In this document: positions 50,625 to 60,918 of the stretch, one piece after another
Layout: each line of letters opens with the position of its first letter
Numbering within the stretch: the first letter of the stretch is position 1
Assembly: GCA_024102975.1 (NCBI GenBank)
Contig: JAGFJD010000195.1
Span: 1 to 60,918, forward strand
Source: Phaeodactylibacter sp.
GTDB taxonomy: Bacteria > Bacteroidota > Bacteroidia > Chitinophagales > Saprospiraceae
DNA: 60,918 nucleotides
Direction of reading: 5' to 3'
The notes under the pieces: generated by a model
Database searches by the model: none
Told to the model about the DNA's origin: nothing
Seen by the model: the letters and a program-made list of their open reading frames with translations, nothing else
Made by a program: the position numbers and the translations under genes

Positions 50625-52982
50625 TCAGGATTGGAATTTAGCCCCCAGCTTTCTGAACATCCCCCCCTTGCCATTCTTAGTATAGTAGCTGTGAGAGCTG
50701 TACCCGTACCCGTAACTGTACCCGTACCCGTACCCGTAATTCTGCTTGTTCAGCGGCACGGCGTTCATCACGATGAACGGCTTGGGCAGCTTGCGTTTCT
50801 GAGCAATATCTTTAATGATCTGCAGCTGGGCCCGGCGGGTGAAGCCGAAACGGACGATGTACATCGTCGCGTCGGCAATGTCGTTCAGCTGGAAGGCATC
50901 GGCCACCGCTCCGATCGGGGGGGCGTCCAGGATGATCATGTCATAGGGCTCCTTCAGGGCGTCGATCAGCTTGCGCAGGCGGTCCGACAACAGCAGCTCG
51001 CTGGCATTGGGCGGTATGGGGCCGCTGCTGATCAGGTCGAGCCCGGGGTGCAGGCCGCTGTTCCGGATGATCTCAAAAGCCTGCATGGAGGGGTCCGCCA
51101 GGTAGTTGACAATGCCTTTCTTGCCGAACTCCACCTGGCTGTATATTTCCTGCTTGGGCCGGCGGAGGTCCAGCTCCAGGAGCAGGATTTTCTTGCCGGC
51201 CAGGGCCAGCACCATGGCCAGGTTCAGGGCCATAAAGGATTTGCCCTCTCCGGAAACGCTGGAAGTGACCAGCAGGACTTTCATGTTCTTCGCCGGGTCG
51301 AGATAGGCCAGGTTGGCCCGCAACAGCCGGAACATCTCGGACACGACCGAGCGCGTGTTTTCTTTGACTACCAGGTGCCCCCGCCCGCGGTGGTATCCAA
51401 TGGCGCCGGCCACCGGCACCGAAGTGAGCTGCTCGACGTCGTCTTCGTATTCCACCTTGTCGTTCAGGTGTTCTACCAGCCCTACGATGCCGGCCGGGAT
51501 GGCCAGCCCGAAAAAGGCGGCGATCAGCCAGAGCTGCATTTCATTCGGGCTGACCGGCGAGTCGGGAATGCCCGCCGGCTCTATGATGGTGCCTTTGGCA
51601 GTGGTGATCGACAGGGAGATGACCGACTCTTCTCTTTTCTGCAGCAGGTAGAGGTAGAGGTTCTCCGTCACGCTGTTCTGGCGTTGCATCTCGATCAGTT
51701 CCCGCTCGCGCCGGGGCAGGCTGCTGATGCGGGAACCCAGGTCATCCTTCAGGCCCAGGTTGGCCTTGCGGGTGATCTGCAGGTCTGACTTGATGGCGCG
51801 GATGTTTTCGATGATCGTCCCCCGCAGGTTCTGGATTTGTTTTTGCGCCAGCAGCAGGTCCGGGTGAGAGGGGCCCAGGTCGCTTTTCATTTTTTCCCGT
51901 TCGGCCAGCAATTCATTGAAGCTGGCCAGTTGGTTGGTCAGGGTGAGGTTGTTGATGGTCAGGTTGGTGGGCACGAACTCAAAATTGTCCCGGTTCTCCA
52001 CCAGAAAATCTTCGATGGAGTTGAGGATTTCCAGTTGAATTTCGATAGAGGAAAGTTCTTTATTGTAATTCATCATTTCGCTCATGAGCAGGCTGCCTTC
52101 GGAGCTGAGTTCCACCATGTTGGACCGGCGCTTGTAGGCTTCCACTTCCAGCTCCCCGGCGGAGAGTTCCTCGGAGATGAGCTGGATGCGCTCGTTGATC
52201 AGGTCGATGGTGTTTTTGTATACGTGGTTCTTGTCCTCGACGGTTTTTATGTTGTATACATCAATCAGTTCCATCAGTATATCGTGCGCGCGTTCCGGCG
52301 CTACGTCCCGGATGTTCAGGTTCAGGATGCTGGAATTGTCGCTCACCAGTTCCACTTCGAGCCGCTCGGCCAGGCCCTTTGCTCTTTGCCATTCCGGAAC
52401 GATCAGGATGCCGATCGGATAATCGGCTTTCATGTCGTTGGACCGGGCAAGGGCGAGTTTGCCCAGGGGCAGTTCCAGGTCTTTCCCGAACTCTCCCTGG
52501 AACCGCCTGACTTCTTCAGCAATTTCGGCTTCCAGCCTGTATCCGCCCTTCCCGTCCGCTAATATTTCAACATACAAGCCGCCTTCCGGATCGACAGGCT
52601 GCCAGTCCAGAACCTCGACCGGAGAATTTTGATACAGGTCGATGCTGTGCAGTTGGCCCAGGCTGAAGTAGTTGTACTGCAATTTCAGGTTGCGCACTAC
52701 CTGCTGCAGCAGGGGGGTAGATTTCAGGATCATTATCTCGTTCTCCACGTTCGCCGGTTTTTTGCCCAGGCCCAGCTCGGCAAAGACGGCCTCCTCGCTG
52801 GGTTGGCCCGAACCTTCTTCGTCCTCGATCAGCAGCAGAGCTGAAGCCTCATACTTCGGCGGGGTATACCGCAGATAAGTGTAACAGAGCAACAGCGACA
52901 GTGGCAGGATAATGGCAAATGCATACCAATACCTGAGCGCTTTTTTTATCAGTATCTTCAGGTCAAACCGTTCTTGTTCCAT
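50625..52982 (-). CDS. Wzc-like tyrosine-protein kinase / chain-length regulator
   Basis: A 785-residue BY-kinase. The N-terminal Wzz domain is flanked by two membrane helices (IILPLSLLLCYTYL near 20 and MQLWLIAAFFGLAIPAGIVGLVE near 480). A long coiled-coil periplasmic region lies between them. The cytoplasmic kinase has Walker A SSVSGEGKS (~575), Walker A' LLLELDLRRP and Walker B MIILDAPPIG (~685). The tail has nine Tyr in about 20 residues (NYGYGYGYSYGYGYSSHSYY), the phosphorylation cluster that controls polymer length and export. It lies 10 bp after wza. Confidence 0.95.
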   Translation of the reverse strand: MEQERFDLKILIKKALRYWYAFAIILPLSLLLCYTYLRYTPPKYEASALLLIEDEEGSGQPSEEAVFAELGLGKKPANVENEIMILKSTPLLQQVVRNLKLQYNYFSLGQLHSIDLYQNSPVEVLDWQPVDPEGGLYVEILADGKGGYRLEAEIAEEVRRFQGEFGKDLELPLGKLALARSNDMKADYPIGILIVPEWQRAKGLAERLEVELVSDNSSILNLNIRDVAPERAHDILMELIDVYNIKTVEDKNHVYKNTIDLINERIQLISEELSAGELEVEAYKRRSNMVELSSEGSLLMSEMMNYNKELSSIEIQLEILNSIEDFLVENRDNFEFVPTNLTINNLTLTNQLASFNELLAEREKMKSDLGPSHPDLLLAQKQIQNLRGTIIENIRAIKSDLQITRKANLGLKDDLGSRISSLPRRERELIEMQRQNSVTENLYLYLLQKREESVISLSITTAKGTIIEPAGIPDSPVSPNEMQLWLIAAFFGLAIPAGIVGLVEHLNDKVEYEDDVEQLTSVPVAGAIGYHRGRGHLVVKENTRSVVSEMFRLLRANLAYLDPAKNMKVLLVTSSVSGEGKSFMALNLAMVLALAGKKILLLELDLRRPKQEIYSQVEFGKKGIVNYLADPSMQAFEIIRNSGLHPGLDLISSGPIPPNASELLLSDRLRKLIDALKEPYDMIILDAPPIGAVADAFQLNDIADATMYIVRFGFTRRAQLQIIKDIAQKRKLPKPFIVMNAVPLNKQNYGYGYGYSYGYGYSSHSYYTKNGKGGMFRKLGAKFQS
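50701..50736. repeat. Six 6-bp units encoding the Tyr-Gly tail of the kinase
   Basis: TACCCG occurs at 50701-50712 (two copies), TAACTG at 50713-50718, then TACCCG three times at 50719-50736. On the minus strand the units read Gly-Tyr in frame. Because the period is 6, slippage adds or removes Tyr-Gly pairs without a frameshift, so the number of phosphorylatable Tyr could vary between strains. Confidence 0.9.
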
Positions 52983-52992
52983 GATTGAGTTG

Positions 52993-53784
52993 TTAAAATT
53001 TGGTGCCCAGGAAGAAAGTCAGCAGGGTCACCAGCGGAAACATGATGAAAGAATATCGCTGGAAGAAATCCCCCTGGGTGGCGTACTGCTTGGCTTTCAG
53101 GGGTTCGACGTAGATGATGTCGTTGGGGTCCAGGTAGAAGTAAGGCGACTCGAAGAGGGATTTGTCGCGGGTGTCAATGCGGCCGAATTCCCGCACGTTG
53201 CTGCGCTGGCGGATCACCAGTACGGAGTTCCGGCGCGCATAGGGCGTGAAATCCCCCGCCATGCCGATCGCCTCCAGGATGGTCAGCCGTTCGTTGGGGA
53301 TGGTATACGTATTAGGGGTATTGACCTCGCCCAGGATGGTTACCCGGAAGTTCAGGAAGCGTACCTGGACGGAGGCGTCCGGGATGAACTTCATCAAACC
53401 GTCGGTGACTTCTTTCCGGAATTCGGAGACGGTCTTGTTCGCCGCCCTTACCGAACCCAGGAAGGGAAGGTATATAAACCCCGCTTCGTCGACCCGGTAT
53501 CCCGGCTGGACGCTCAGGGCACTGGGGCCGGCGCCGGCGCTGGCCTGGCTTTCCGACTGGGGCTGCAGGAAGGCGATCACCGTCTCCGGGTTACGGCTCG
53601 TCACCTGAATGCTCAGAATGTCGTCCGGTTGTATCCGCAATACCGGGAGGTTGTATATGTTCATGCTTTCTGATCGTATGTTCTCAAGCATCAGCATCTC
53701 CCGGTGTTTGACGCTGCCGCAACTGCACAACAGCATGCCGGCCAGGAAGAGCACAAAATGGGGGAAATGGAAGGAGACGCGCAT
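52993..53784 (-). CDS. Wza-like polysaccharide export lipoprotein
   Basis: A 263-residue outer-membrane export protein of the Wza/OPX family. A lipoprotein signal ends at LLCSCGS (Cys20 or Cys22). The Poly_export domain starts at LRIQPDDILSIQV, the SLBB-like domain follows at VTILGEVNTPNTYTI and LTILEAIGMAGDFTPYARR, and the C-terminus has one hydrophobic helix (FIMFPLVTLLTFFLG). A single C-terminal helix is usual in Bacteroidota forms. It would form the export channel, docked to the Wzc-like kinase. It starts a three-gene export run (wza-wzc-wzx). Confidence 0.94.
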   Translation of the reverse strand: MRVSFHFPHFVLFLAGMLLCSCGSVKHREMLMLENIRSESMNIYNLPVLRIQPDDILSIQVTSRNPETVIAFLQPQSESQASAGAGPSALSVQPGYRVDEAGFIYLPFLGSVRAANKTVSEFRKEVTDGLMKFIPDASVQVRFLNFRVTILGEVNTPNTYTIPNERLTILEAIGMAGDFTPYARRNSVLVIRQRSNVREFGRIDTRDKSLFESPYFYLDPNDIIYVEPLKAKQYATQGDFFQRYSFIMFPLVTLLTFFLGTKF

Positions 53785-53941
53785 ATCAAATTGGTTTTGT
53801 TTATCGCTGGTGGTTGTCGGATGTGGTTGTTTGTTGCTAATTGTTTGTTGCCGGTTGCCTTCAACATAGCATCTCTAAGGCAGGCTTCCAAAAGCGAACA
53901 GCGCCCGTCCTCGTGCCTCGGCCGGGCCTTCGCCCGCCAAA

Positions 53942-54033
53942 GTGGCTTCGGCCCACGGCCTTCGTCCGCCGAAGCGGACTGCGGTCCGTCGAAGGCGGAG
54001 GCGGGTAAAAACAGCGAACAGCGAACAGCGAAC
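53942..54033. repeat. Hairpin cluster plus 7-bp tandem repeat upstream of wza
   Basis: The 252-bp gap 53785-54036 between the dehydrogenase stop and the wza start holds GTGGC/GCCCAC with a TTCG loop (53942-53956), TCCGC/GCGGA (53965-53978), overlapping GGAC/GTCC (53976-53987), and outer arms GCCTTCG/CGAAGGC (53958-53964 and 53990-53996). Three acagcga units follow (54011-54031). I see no gene here. It is transcribed as the 5' leader of wza. Confidence 0.7.
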
Positions 54034-54036
54034 ACC

Positions 54037-55038
54037 TTAGAAGTAAACCGGGGATTCCGCCAACTCTTCCCGCTGGAAGGGGTGGACGGAGAGCGGCAGG
54101 CCGGCCAGGGGGTGGCTCCGCTCATCCAGGCTTTGAGGCCTCGCCTTTCGGATGTCATAGACGATCTGCAGTGCGCTGGCGGCGTCATCCAGGCCGAATC
54201 CCCGGCCATGTTCGATGGCCTGGTAGCTTTGGGTGTGCAGGTCGGTGAACCCGTTGCTGAACTCGATTTCCCTGCCGTCAATGGTGATCGACCGGTAGGT
54301 GCAGGAGCCGTTGAGGTTTGCGGTTGCCGGAAGGGTGGCGGCGTTGATGCTCAGGAACCACCGGACGCGGGCCTTTTCAAACTCCAGGTAACCGGCCGCC
54401 CGGTCGTGTTTTAAAACGTGTACAATGTTTTGGCGGACGTCCCCAAACACCCAGTTCAGCATGTCAAAGAAGTGGACGCCGATATTTGCCGTAATGCCGC
54501 CCGATTTTTCTTCTTCCCCTTTCCAGCTGCTGTAGTACCATTTGCCGCGGGGGGTGATGTAGGTCAGGTCGATATCGTAAACCTTGCCGGGGGGCGACTG
54601 CTCCACGGCCTGCTTCAATTCCCGCAGGCAGGGGTGGTGACGCAACTGGAGGATGGTGTACACTCTCCTGCCGGTCTCCTGCTCAATGTCCCGCAAACCG
54701 TTGAGGTTCCAGGGGTTCAGCACCAGCGGCTTTTCGCATATCACGTCGGCGCCGATCCGGAAACCGAAGCGGATGTGAGAATCGTGGAGGTAATTGGGAG
54801 AACACACGGAGACGTAGTCGACCGGGTACCCCTCCCGGATGAGCTTGCTGACGTGGCGGTCAAACCGCTCGAACTCGGTAAAAAAGTCGGCATTGGGAAA
54901 ATAGCTGTCGATCACGCCGACAGAATCGCTTTTGTCGAGGGCGGCAAGCAGGTTGTTACCCGTGTCTTTGATCGCCCGCATGTGCCGGGGGGCAATATAC
55001 CCTGCGGCGCCGATCAGGATGAAGTTTTTCATTTTCAT
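54037..55038 (-). CDS. Gfo/Idh/MocA oxidoreductase (WlbA/WbpB-like)
   Basis: A 333-residue NAD(P)-dependent oxidoreductase. The N-terminal Rossmann motif is FILIGAAGYIAPRHMRAI; the conserved EKP block is DVICEKPLVLN, and GGITANIGVHFFDMLNWVFG is the catalytic-His region. The sequence is nearest to WlbA/WbpB, which oxidises C3 of UDP-GlcNAcA or UDP-2-acetamido-hexuronate, a step toward 2,3-diamino-uronic acids. A nucleotide-sugar dehydrogenase, WecB and an aminotransferase in the locus would fit such a route. It lies between the antiterminator and wza. Confidence 0.88.
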   Translation of the reverse strand: MKMKNFILIGAAGYIAPRHMRAIKDTGNNLLAALDKSDSVGVIDSYFPNADFFTEFERFDRHVSKLIREGYPVDYVSVCSPNYLHDSHIRFGFRIGADVICEKPLVLNPWNLNGLRDIEQETGRRVYTILQLRHHPCLRELKQAVEQSPPGKVYDIDLTYITPRGKWYYSSWKGEEEKSGGITANIGVHFFDMLNWVFGDVRQNIVHVLKHDRAAGYLEFEKARVRWFLSINAATLPATANLNGSCTYRSITIDGREIEFSNGFTDLHTQSYQAIEHGRGFGLDDAASALQIVYDIRKARPQSLDERSHPLAGLPLSVHPFQREELAESPVYF

Positions 55039-55323
55039 TGGTTTTTAGTGATTGCCTTCAGGAGAGATTATTGCAGTTCTACGGCTTCGCCTCTGATAAG
55101 TCGCAGGGGGCTTAAGCTGAAAAGTTTGGCAGGCATTGTTTTTCATTTGGCATCCGGCAAGAAAGCCGGCGTTCTGTAGTTCCTCATTCCTCGGGCGCGC
55201 CCTGCCCCGGATTAGTGCCGGGAGGCGGGGAAAAAGCCTTTGGAAGGTATTTGTATCCAGTTTATCCCCTGTTTTCAGGTTTCGTTACCCTTTTTGTGGT
55301 TCACGGCCCTGAAAAACTGCTTT
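55039..55323. other. Gene-free gap between the antiterminator and the dehydrogenase
   Basis: No convincing ORF exists in these 285 bp. A modest CCCGG/CCGGG hairpin lies near 55206-55223, without a T-run. On the minus strand it is the leader between the UpxY-like gene and the rest of the operon, so it may contain a promoter or an antitermination site. I could not identify either. Confidence 0.4.
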
Positions 55324-55881
55324 CTACCGCATTGCCTGAGGACATTTTCCCGTTTTTCTCAACAGGGCCGGGTTCACATACATGCGCAGGGCGTACCCGA
55401 TATTGTCGAGTTCGACGAGGAAATTCTTTTTGTCCTGCTGTTCGACCAGAATGCCTTTTATCCCGGTGAGGTTGCCTCCGATGATCTCGACGGCATCCCC
55501 CACCTGGTAGGCGGAAGGGTCAGCTTCTATTTCGCTGCCTCCATCTACGATGCGCTGCATCAACTGCATCTCCGCTTCCGGGATGGCGATCAGGTTGCGG
55601 GAGAATTTGACAAAGCTGACCACATCCTCCGTTTCCAGGACGGGAACATAGTCCTTAGTCGTGATCTTGGTAAAAATGTAACAGCTGATGAGGGGCAGCT
55701 CCACCTTGCGCACTTTGCGCTTATACCGGCGGACCAGTTTCTGAAGGGGCAGATACGCGTGAATGTCCTTCTCGCGCAGCCGTTGCAGGATGAGTTTTTC
55801 TCTCTTGTACTTGGTATAGACGGCGAACCATCGCGCCTCGTGGTTGTCTAACTGGTTGGAATACTGGTTTTTTGGGGTCAT
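55324..55881 (-). CDS. UpxY-like NusG-family transcription antiterminator
   Basis: A 185-residue NusG paralog. The NGN domain covers ~16-110 (RWFAVYTKYKREKLILQRLREKDIHAYLPLQKLVRRYKRKVRKVELPLISCYIFTKI in pieces) and the KOW domain is ~125-170 (YQVGDAVEIIGGNLTGIKGILVEQ). In Bacteroides, UpxY proteins are the first gene of each capsule operon and prevent premature termination in its leader. The position at the head of this locus fits. It follows a 925-bp gene-poor region. Confidence 0.93.
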   Translation of the reverse strand: MTPKNQYSNQLDNHEARWFAVYTKYKREKLILQRLREKDIHAYLPLQKLVRRYKRKVRKVELPLISCYIFTKITTKDYVPVLETEDVVSFVKFSRNLIAIPEAEMQLMQRIVDGGSEIEADPSAYQVGDAVEIIGGNLTGIKGILVEQQDKKNFLVELDNIGYALRMYVNPALLRKTGKCPQAMR

Positions 55882-56839
55882 GGTTAATCGAATTAATTAT
55901 CACTGGGGAGATAATTCCCGATTTAATCGCCTCTTGCCAAATCCTTTTGGGAAAGGGCAAAGCGGCGGCCAACCCCGGACACGACAATTCCGGCTTTCAT
56001 CCGGGCGTGTCCGTTTTCATATGGTTCAGGAAGAAGCAGGCAATCTCACCGCTTCTCCGGGGTTGCGAAGGTTTCCGAGCCTTTGGCGCCCCCTCGCAGG
56101 GTTGCTGCGCCAATGCTACAGAAATATAGACGTTCCGGCAAAAAAAGGGAAAACAGGAACAGGTGGGAAAAACAAAGTGCAACATCCTCGTTTTGCTTTC
56201 AGCAGGCAACTTGGTCTTTTATCCTACCATTCCTCTTTCTTCCGGATGGGCTCCGGACCGCCTTTTGCCATCTGTGGTTTTCGCGCCACATGGCATAGAA
56301 TTTTTTTGATCGACCTGTTGAAGCTGCGTACCAGGAATCGGGCGTATTTTAGCGCCAGCGTTGGGTGAGTTTTCGGGAAAACCTCTCGATGATCGCTCAT
56401 CCACCCCCTCTTGAGGTATGCATATTTTTTGGTGAGTGCGAATAAGGAAACCATTTCGGTTAATTGGTTTTGTTCTCCTTATTCGAGAAGTAATTTACGA
56501 AAATGCCGAATGAAGGTCAAATTTTTTTTTTTGTCCTTTATTCGCAGGGCTTCCCGCAGGCCGCGTCTGAAAACAGCTTCGTATTCGGGCAAACCCTTGA
56601 AAGACAAGGCGTTTGGCTTTTGCAGAAAATTCCGGAATTTTAAACGCTGCTCACGATCGAAATGCCGGCTCTTATGCCAATAAGGTGCCTTTAAAATGCT
56701 GTTAAGCCGGGAATAGTTCCCCAAAAAAGCTGTTTTTCAAAATATGCTGATGGATTTTCAAATAACCTTCAGGCTACTTTTTGCCGTCAGCCAATATTTT
56801 CGTTTTTTAGCAGCCTGTGATTGCTAAAACAAAACGAAT
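55882..56839. other. 958-bp gene-poor divergent region between the antiterminator and treS
   Basis: The region is AT-richer than its flanks. It holds CGGACACG/CGTGTCCG arms (55976-55983 and 56006-56013, followed by TTTT on the plus strand), CGAATAAGGA/TCCTTATTCG arms (56439-56448 and 56476-56485), and an 11-T run (56522-56532). It must contain promoters for both the capsule operon and treS, but I could not place a consensus with confidence. Two weak minus-strand ORFs (56479-56724 and 56224-56454, same frame) are possible remnants only. Confidence 0.55.
56479..56724 (-). CDS. Doubtful small ORF with A11 tract
   Basis: An 81-codon frame with only a TTG start, rich in Arg, Lys and Phe (RHFDREQRLKFRNFLQK, then GLPEYEAVFRRGLREALR). 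No family is recognised. It contains 11 A in a row (minus strand), a slippage-prone tract. After its stop the same frame reopens at 56454 with an ATG for 76 codons (LFALTKKYAYLKRGWMSDHR), so the two may be one broken gene. It may also be noise in an AT-rich leader. Confidence 0.2.
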   Translation of the reverse strand: MGNYSRLNSILKAPYWHKSRHFDREQRLKFRNFLQKPNALSFKGLPEYEAVFRRGLREALRIKDKKKNLTFIRHFRKLLLE

Positions 56840-60170
<3,331 letters not shown>

Positions 60171-60172
<2 letters not shown>

Positions 60173-60242
60173 ATGAAGGAATGAAGGAATGAAGGAATGA
60201 TCAGGGGAACATTCAATCAATCATTCCTTCATTCCTTCATTC
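60171..60242. repeat. 8-bp repeat hairpin after treS
   Basis: Tandem gaatgaag units (60171-60200) are mirrored by tcattcct units (60221-60242), giving a long stem with a ~20-nt loop directly at the treS stop codon. There is no T-run after it. It may stabilise the treS mRNA end or act as a weak terminator. It belongs to the low-complexity intergenic repeats of this genome. Confidence 0.8.
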
Positions 60243-60305
60243 TGTGACCTTCGTCACCCCCAAACCCCAAAAACTTCCCTATCTTTCAGGCCATAATCGG
60301 CCCGT

Positions 60306-60743
60306 ATGCTCTCTAAAAAATCAAAATACGCGATAAATGCGCTGCTTTACATCGCCCGGCACAAGGACGAAGGGCGGCCCGTGCTGGCCTCGGAAATCTC
60401 TGAGCACGAAAATATCCCCCACAAATTCCTGGAAGCCATCCTGCTGGACCTCAAAAATGCCGGCATCCTGCGCAGCAAGCGCGGGCGCCGGGGCGGCTAT
60501 TTCCTGCTGGCAGCGCCGAAAGACATCAACCTGATCACCATCATGCGCCTCTTCGACGGCCCCATCGCCCTGCTCCCCTGCGTCTCCCTCAACTACTACG
60601 GCCCCTGCGACGAATGCCAGGACGAGGCCACCTGCGGCATCCGCGCCGTGTTCATCATGATCCGCGACCATACTCTGGATACGCTGCGGGAGAACAACCT
60701 GGCGGTGATCCTGGATCGGGAACAAGAAATGAAGAGGGGGTGA
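60306..60743 (+). CDS. Rrf2-family transcriptional regulator
   Basis: A 145-residue Rrf2 protein. The N-terminal winged helix is MLSKKSKYAINALLYIARH, then LASEISEHENIPHKFLEAILLDLKNAGILRSKRGRRGGYFLL. The C-terminal part has four Cys (LLPCVSL, GPCDECQD, ATCGIR). Three are clustered as in Rrf2 members that bind an Fe-S cluster, but the arrangement differs in spacing from IscR, so cluster binding is only possible. It follows treS by 133 bp on the same strand. Its target is unknown. Confidence 0.92.
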   Translation: MLSKKSKYAINALLYIARHKDEGRPVLASEISEHENIPHKFLEAILLDLKNAGILRSKRGRRGGYFLLAAPKDINLITIMRLFDGPIALLPCVSLNYYGPCDECQDEATCGIRAVFIMIRDHTLDTLRENNLAVILDREQEMKRG

Positions 60744-60805
60744 GGGGAAGGGTTGGAGAGGGGGAGAGCAAACCCAGCATACTGGACTTGCAAAAAAAAA
60801 CGGCG

Positions 60806-60918
60806 CCCCACCTATGTGGCCTACTGTGAAAACGCCTATGTGCCCTATGTGATAAAACCCCTCCCGCCCCCCACCTATGTGCCCTATGTGTTAAAAAAAA
60901 ACCGTATGCCCCCACCTA
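60806..60918. repeat. Repeat array cctatgtg..., cut by the window end
   Basis: The words cctatgtggccta, cctatgtgccctatgtg (60833-60850 area) and again cctatgtgccctatgtg (60873-60890 area), each followed by an A/T-rich tail of the ttaaaaaa type, recur with a ~40-bp spacing and run off the right edge (ending cccccaccta). It does not look coding. It is another tandem intergenic repeat family. The 60744-60805 stretch before it is purine-rich and empty. Confidence 0.75.

Overview
The window looks like a chromosomal segment of a Bacteroidota bacterium with fairly GC-rich genes, most likely a member of the Saprospirales (Lewinella/Phaeodactylibacter type). The sequence signs are secreted proteins with C-terminal type IX secretion (T9SS) sorting domains, a DUF1501/DUF1800 pair, a UpxY-like NusG paralog heading a capsule operon, a two-gene Wza/Wzc export system ending in a tyrosine-rich tail, and many short intergenic repeats of a kind common in this phylum. 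The phylum is well supported. The order is inference.

Layout. 1-870: a 44-bp tandem array facing a 9-bp tandem array, then trmD (+). 1.7-2.7 kb: a DUF2442 protein (-) and an XRE-type regulator (+). 2.7-55.9 kb: about 53 kb of genes, all on the minus strand except one HAD phosphatase, forming a very large exopolysaccharide/capsule locus. In transcription order (high to low coordinates) it reads: UpxY-like antiterminator, Gfo/Idh dehydrogenase, Wza lipoprotein, Wzc tyrosine kinase, Wzx flippase, GT2, RmlC-like cupin, NAD-epimerase, WecE-type aminotransferase, ATP-grasp, sugar N-formyltransferase, CgeB-like glycosyltransferase, methyltransferase, Wzy-like polymerase, glycosyltransferases, polysaccharide deacetylases, a block rich in amide-bond chemistry (GNAT, ATP-grasp, three asparagine-synthetase homologues, a FemAB-like aminoacyl/acyltransferase), a DUF354 protein, WecB, a second formyltransferase, a nucleotide-sugar dehydrogenase, an FAD oxidoreductase, a GT2 of the dolichol-phosphate-mannose type, GT-C-like membrane proteins, a T9SS-exported GH38-like protein, a second WecB, and a polyprenyl-phosphate phosphoribosyltransferase (UbiA) with a HAD phosphatase. 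The block closes with DUF1800 and DUF1501 proteins and a membrane-domain-less sugar transferase followed by an intrinsic terminator. 56.8-60.7 kb (+): a trehalose synthase-maltokinase fusion and an Rrf2 regulator.

How the genes fit together. Many genes overlap by 1-45 bp, including ATGA and TAATG junctions, so long stretches are probably co-transcribed and translationally coupled. The likely product is an amino-sugar and uronic-acid polysaccharide that is N-formylated, de-N-acetylated and amidated or aminoacylated. It would be polymerised by Wzy, flipped by Wzx and exported by Wza/Wzc. The UbiA/HAD pair suggests a polyprenyl-phosphate pentose donor for the GT-C enzymes.

Most notable observations: the TreS domain has Thr205 where the GH13 nucleophile Asp should be; a palindromic element at 42075-42289 has two internal hairpins with compensatory changes and supplies the 3' end of a glycosyltransferase gene; repeat-like DNA is inserted in frame in a wecB gene; one asparagine-synthetase homologue is degenerate; and a possible frameshift joins a GT39-like gene to the antisense strand of the HAD gene. 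No tRNA, rRNA, CRISPR array, transposase or phage gene was recognised.
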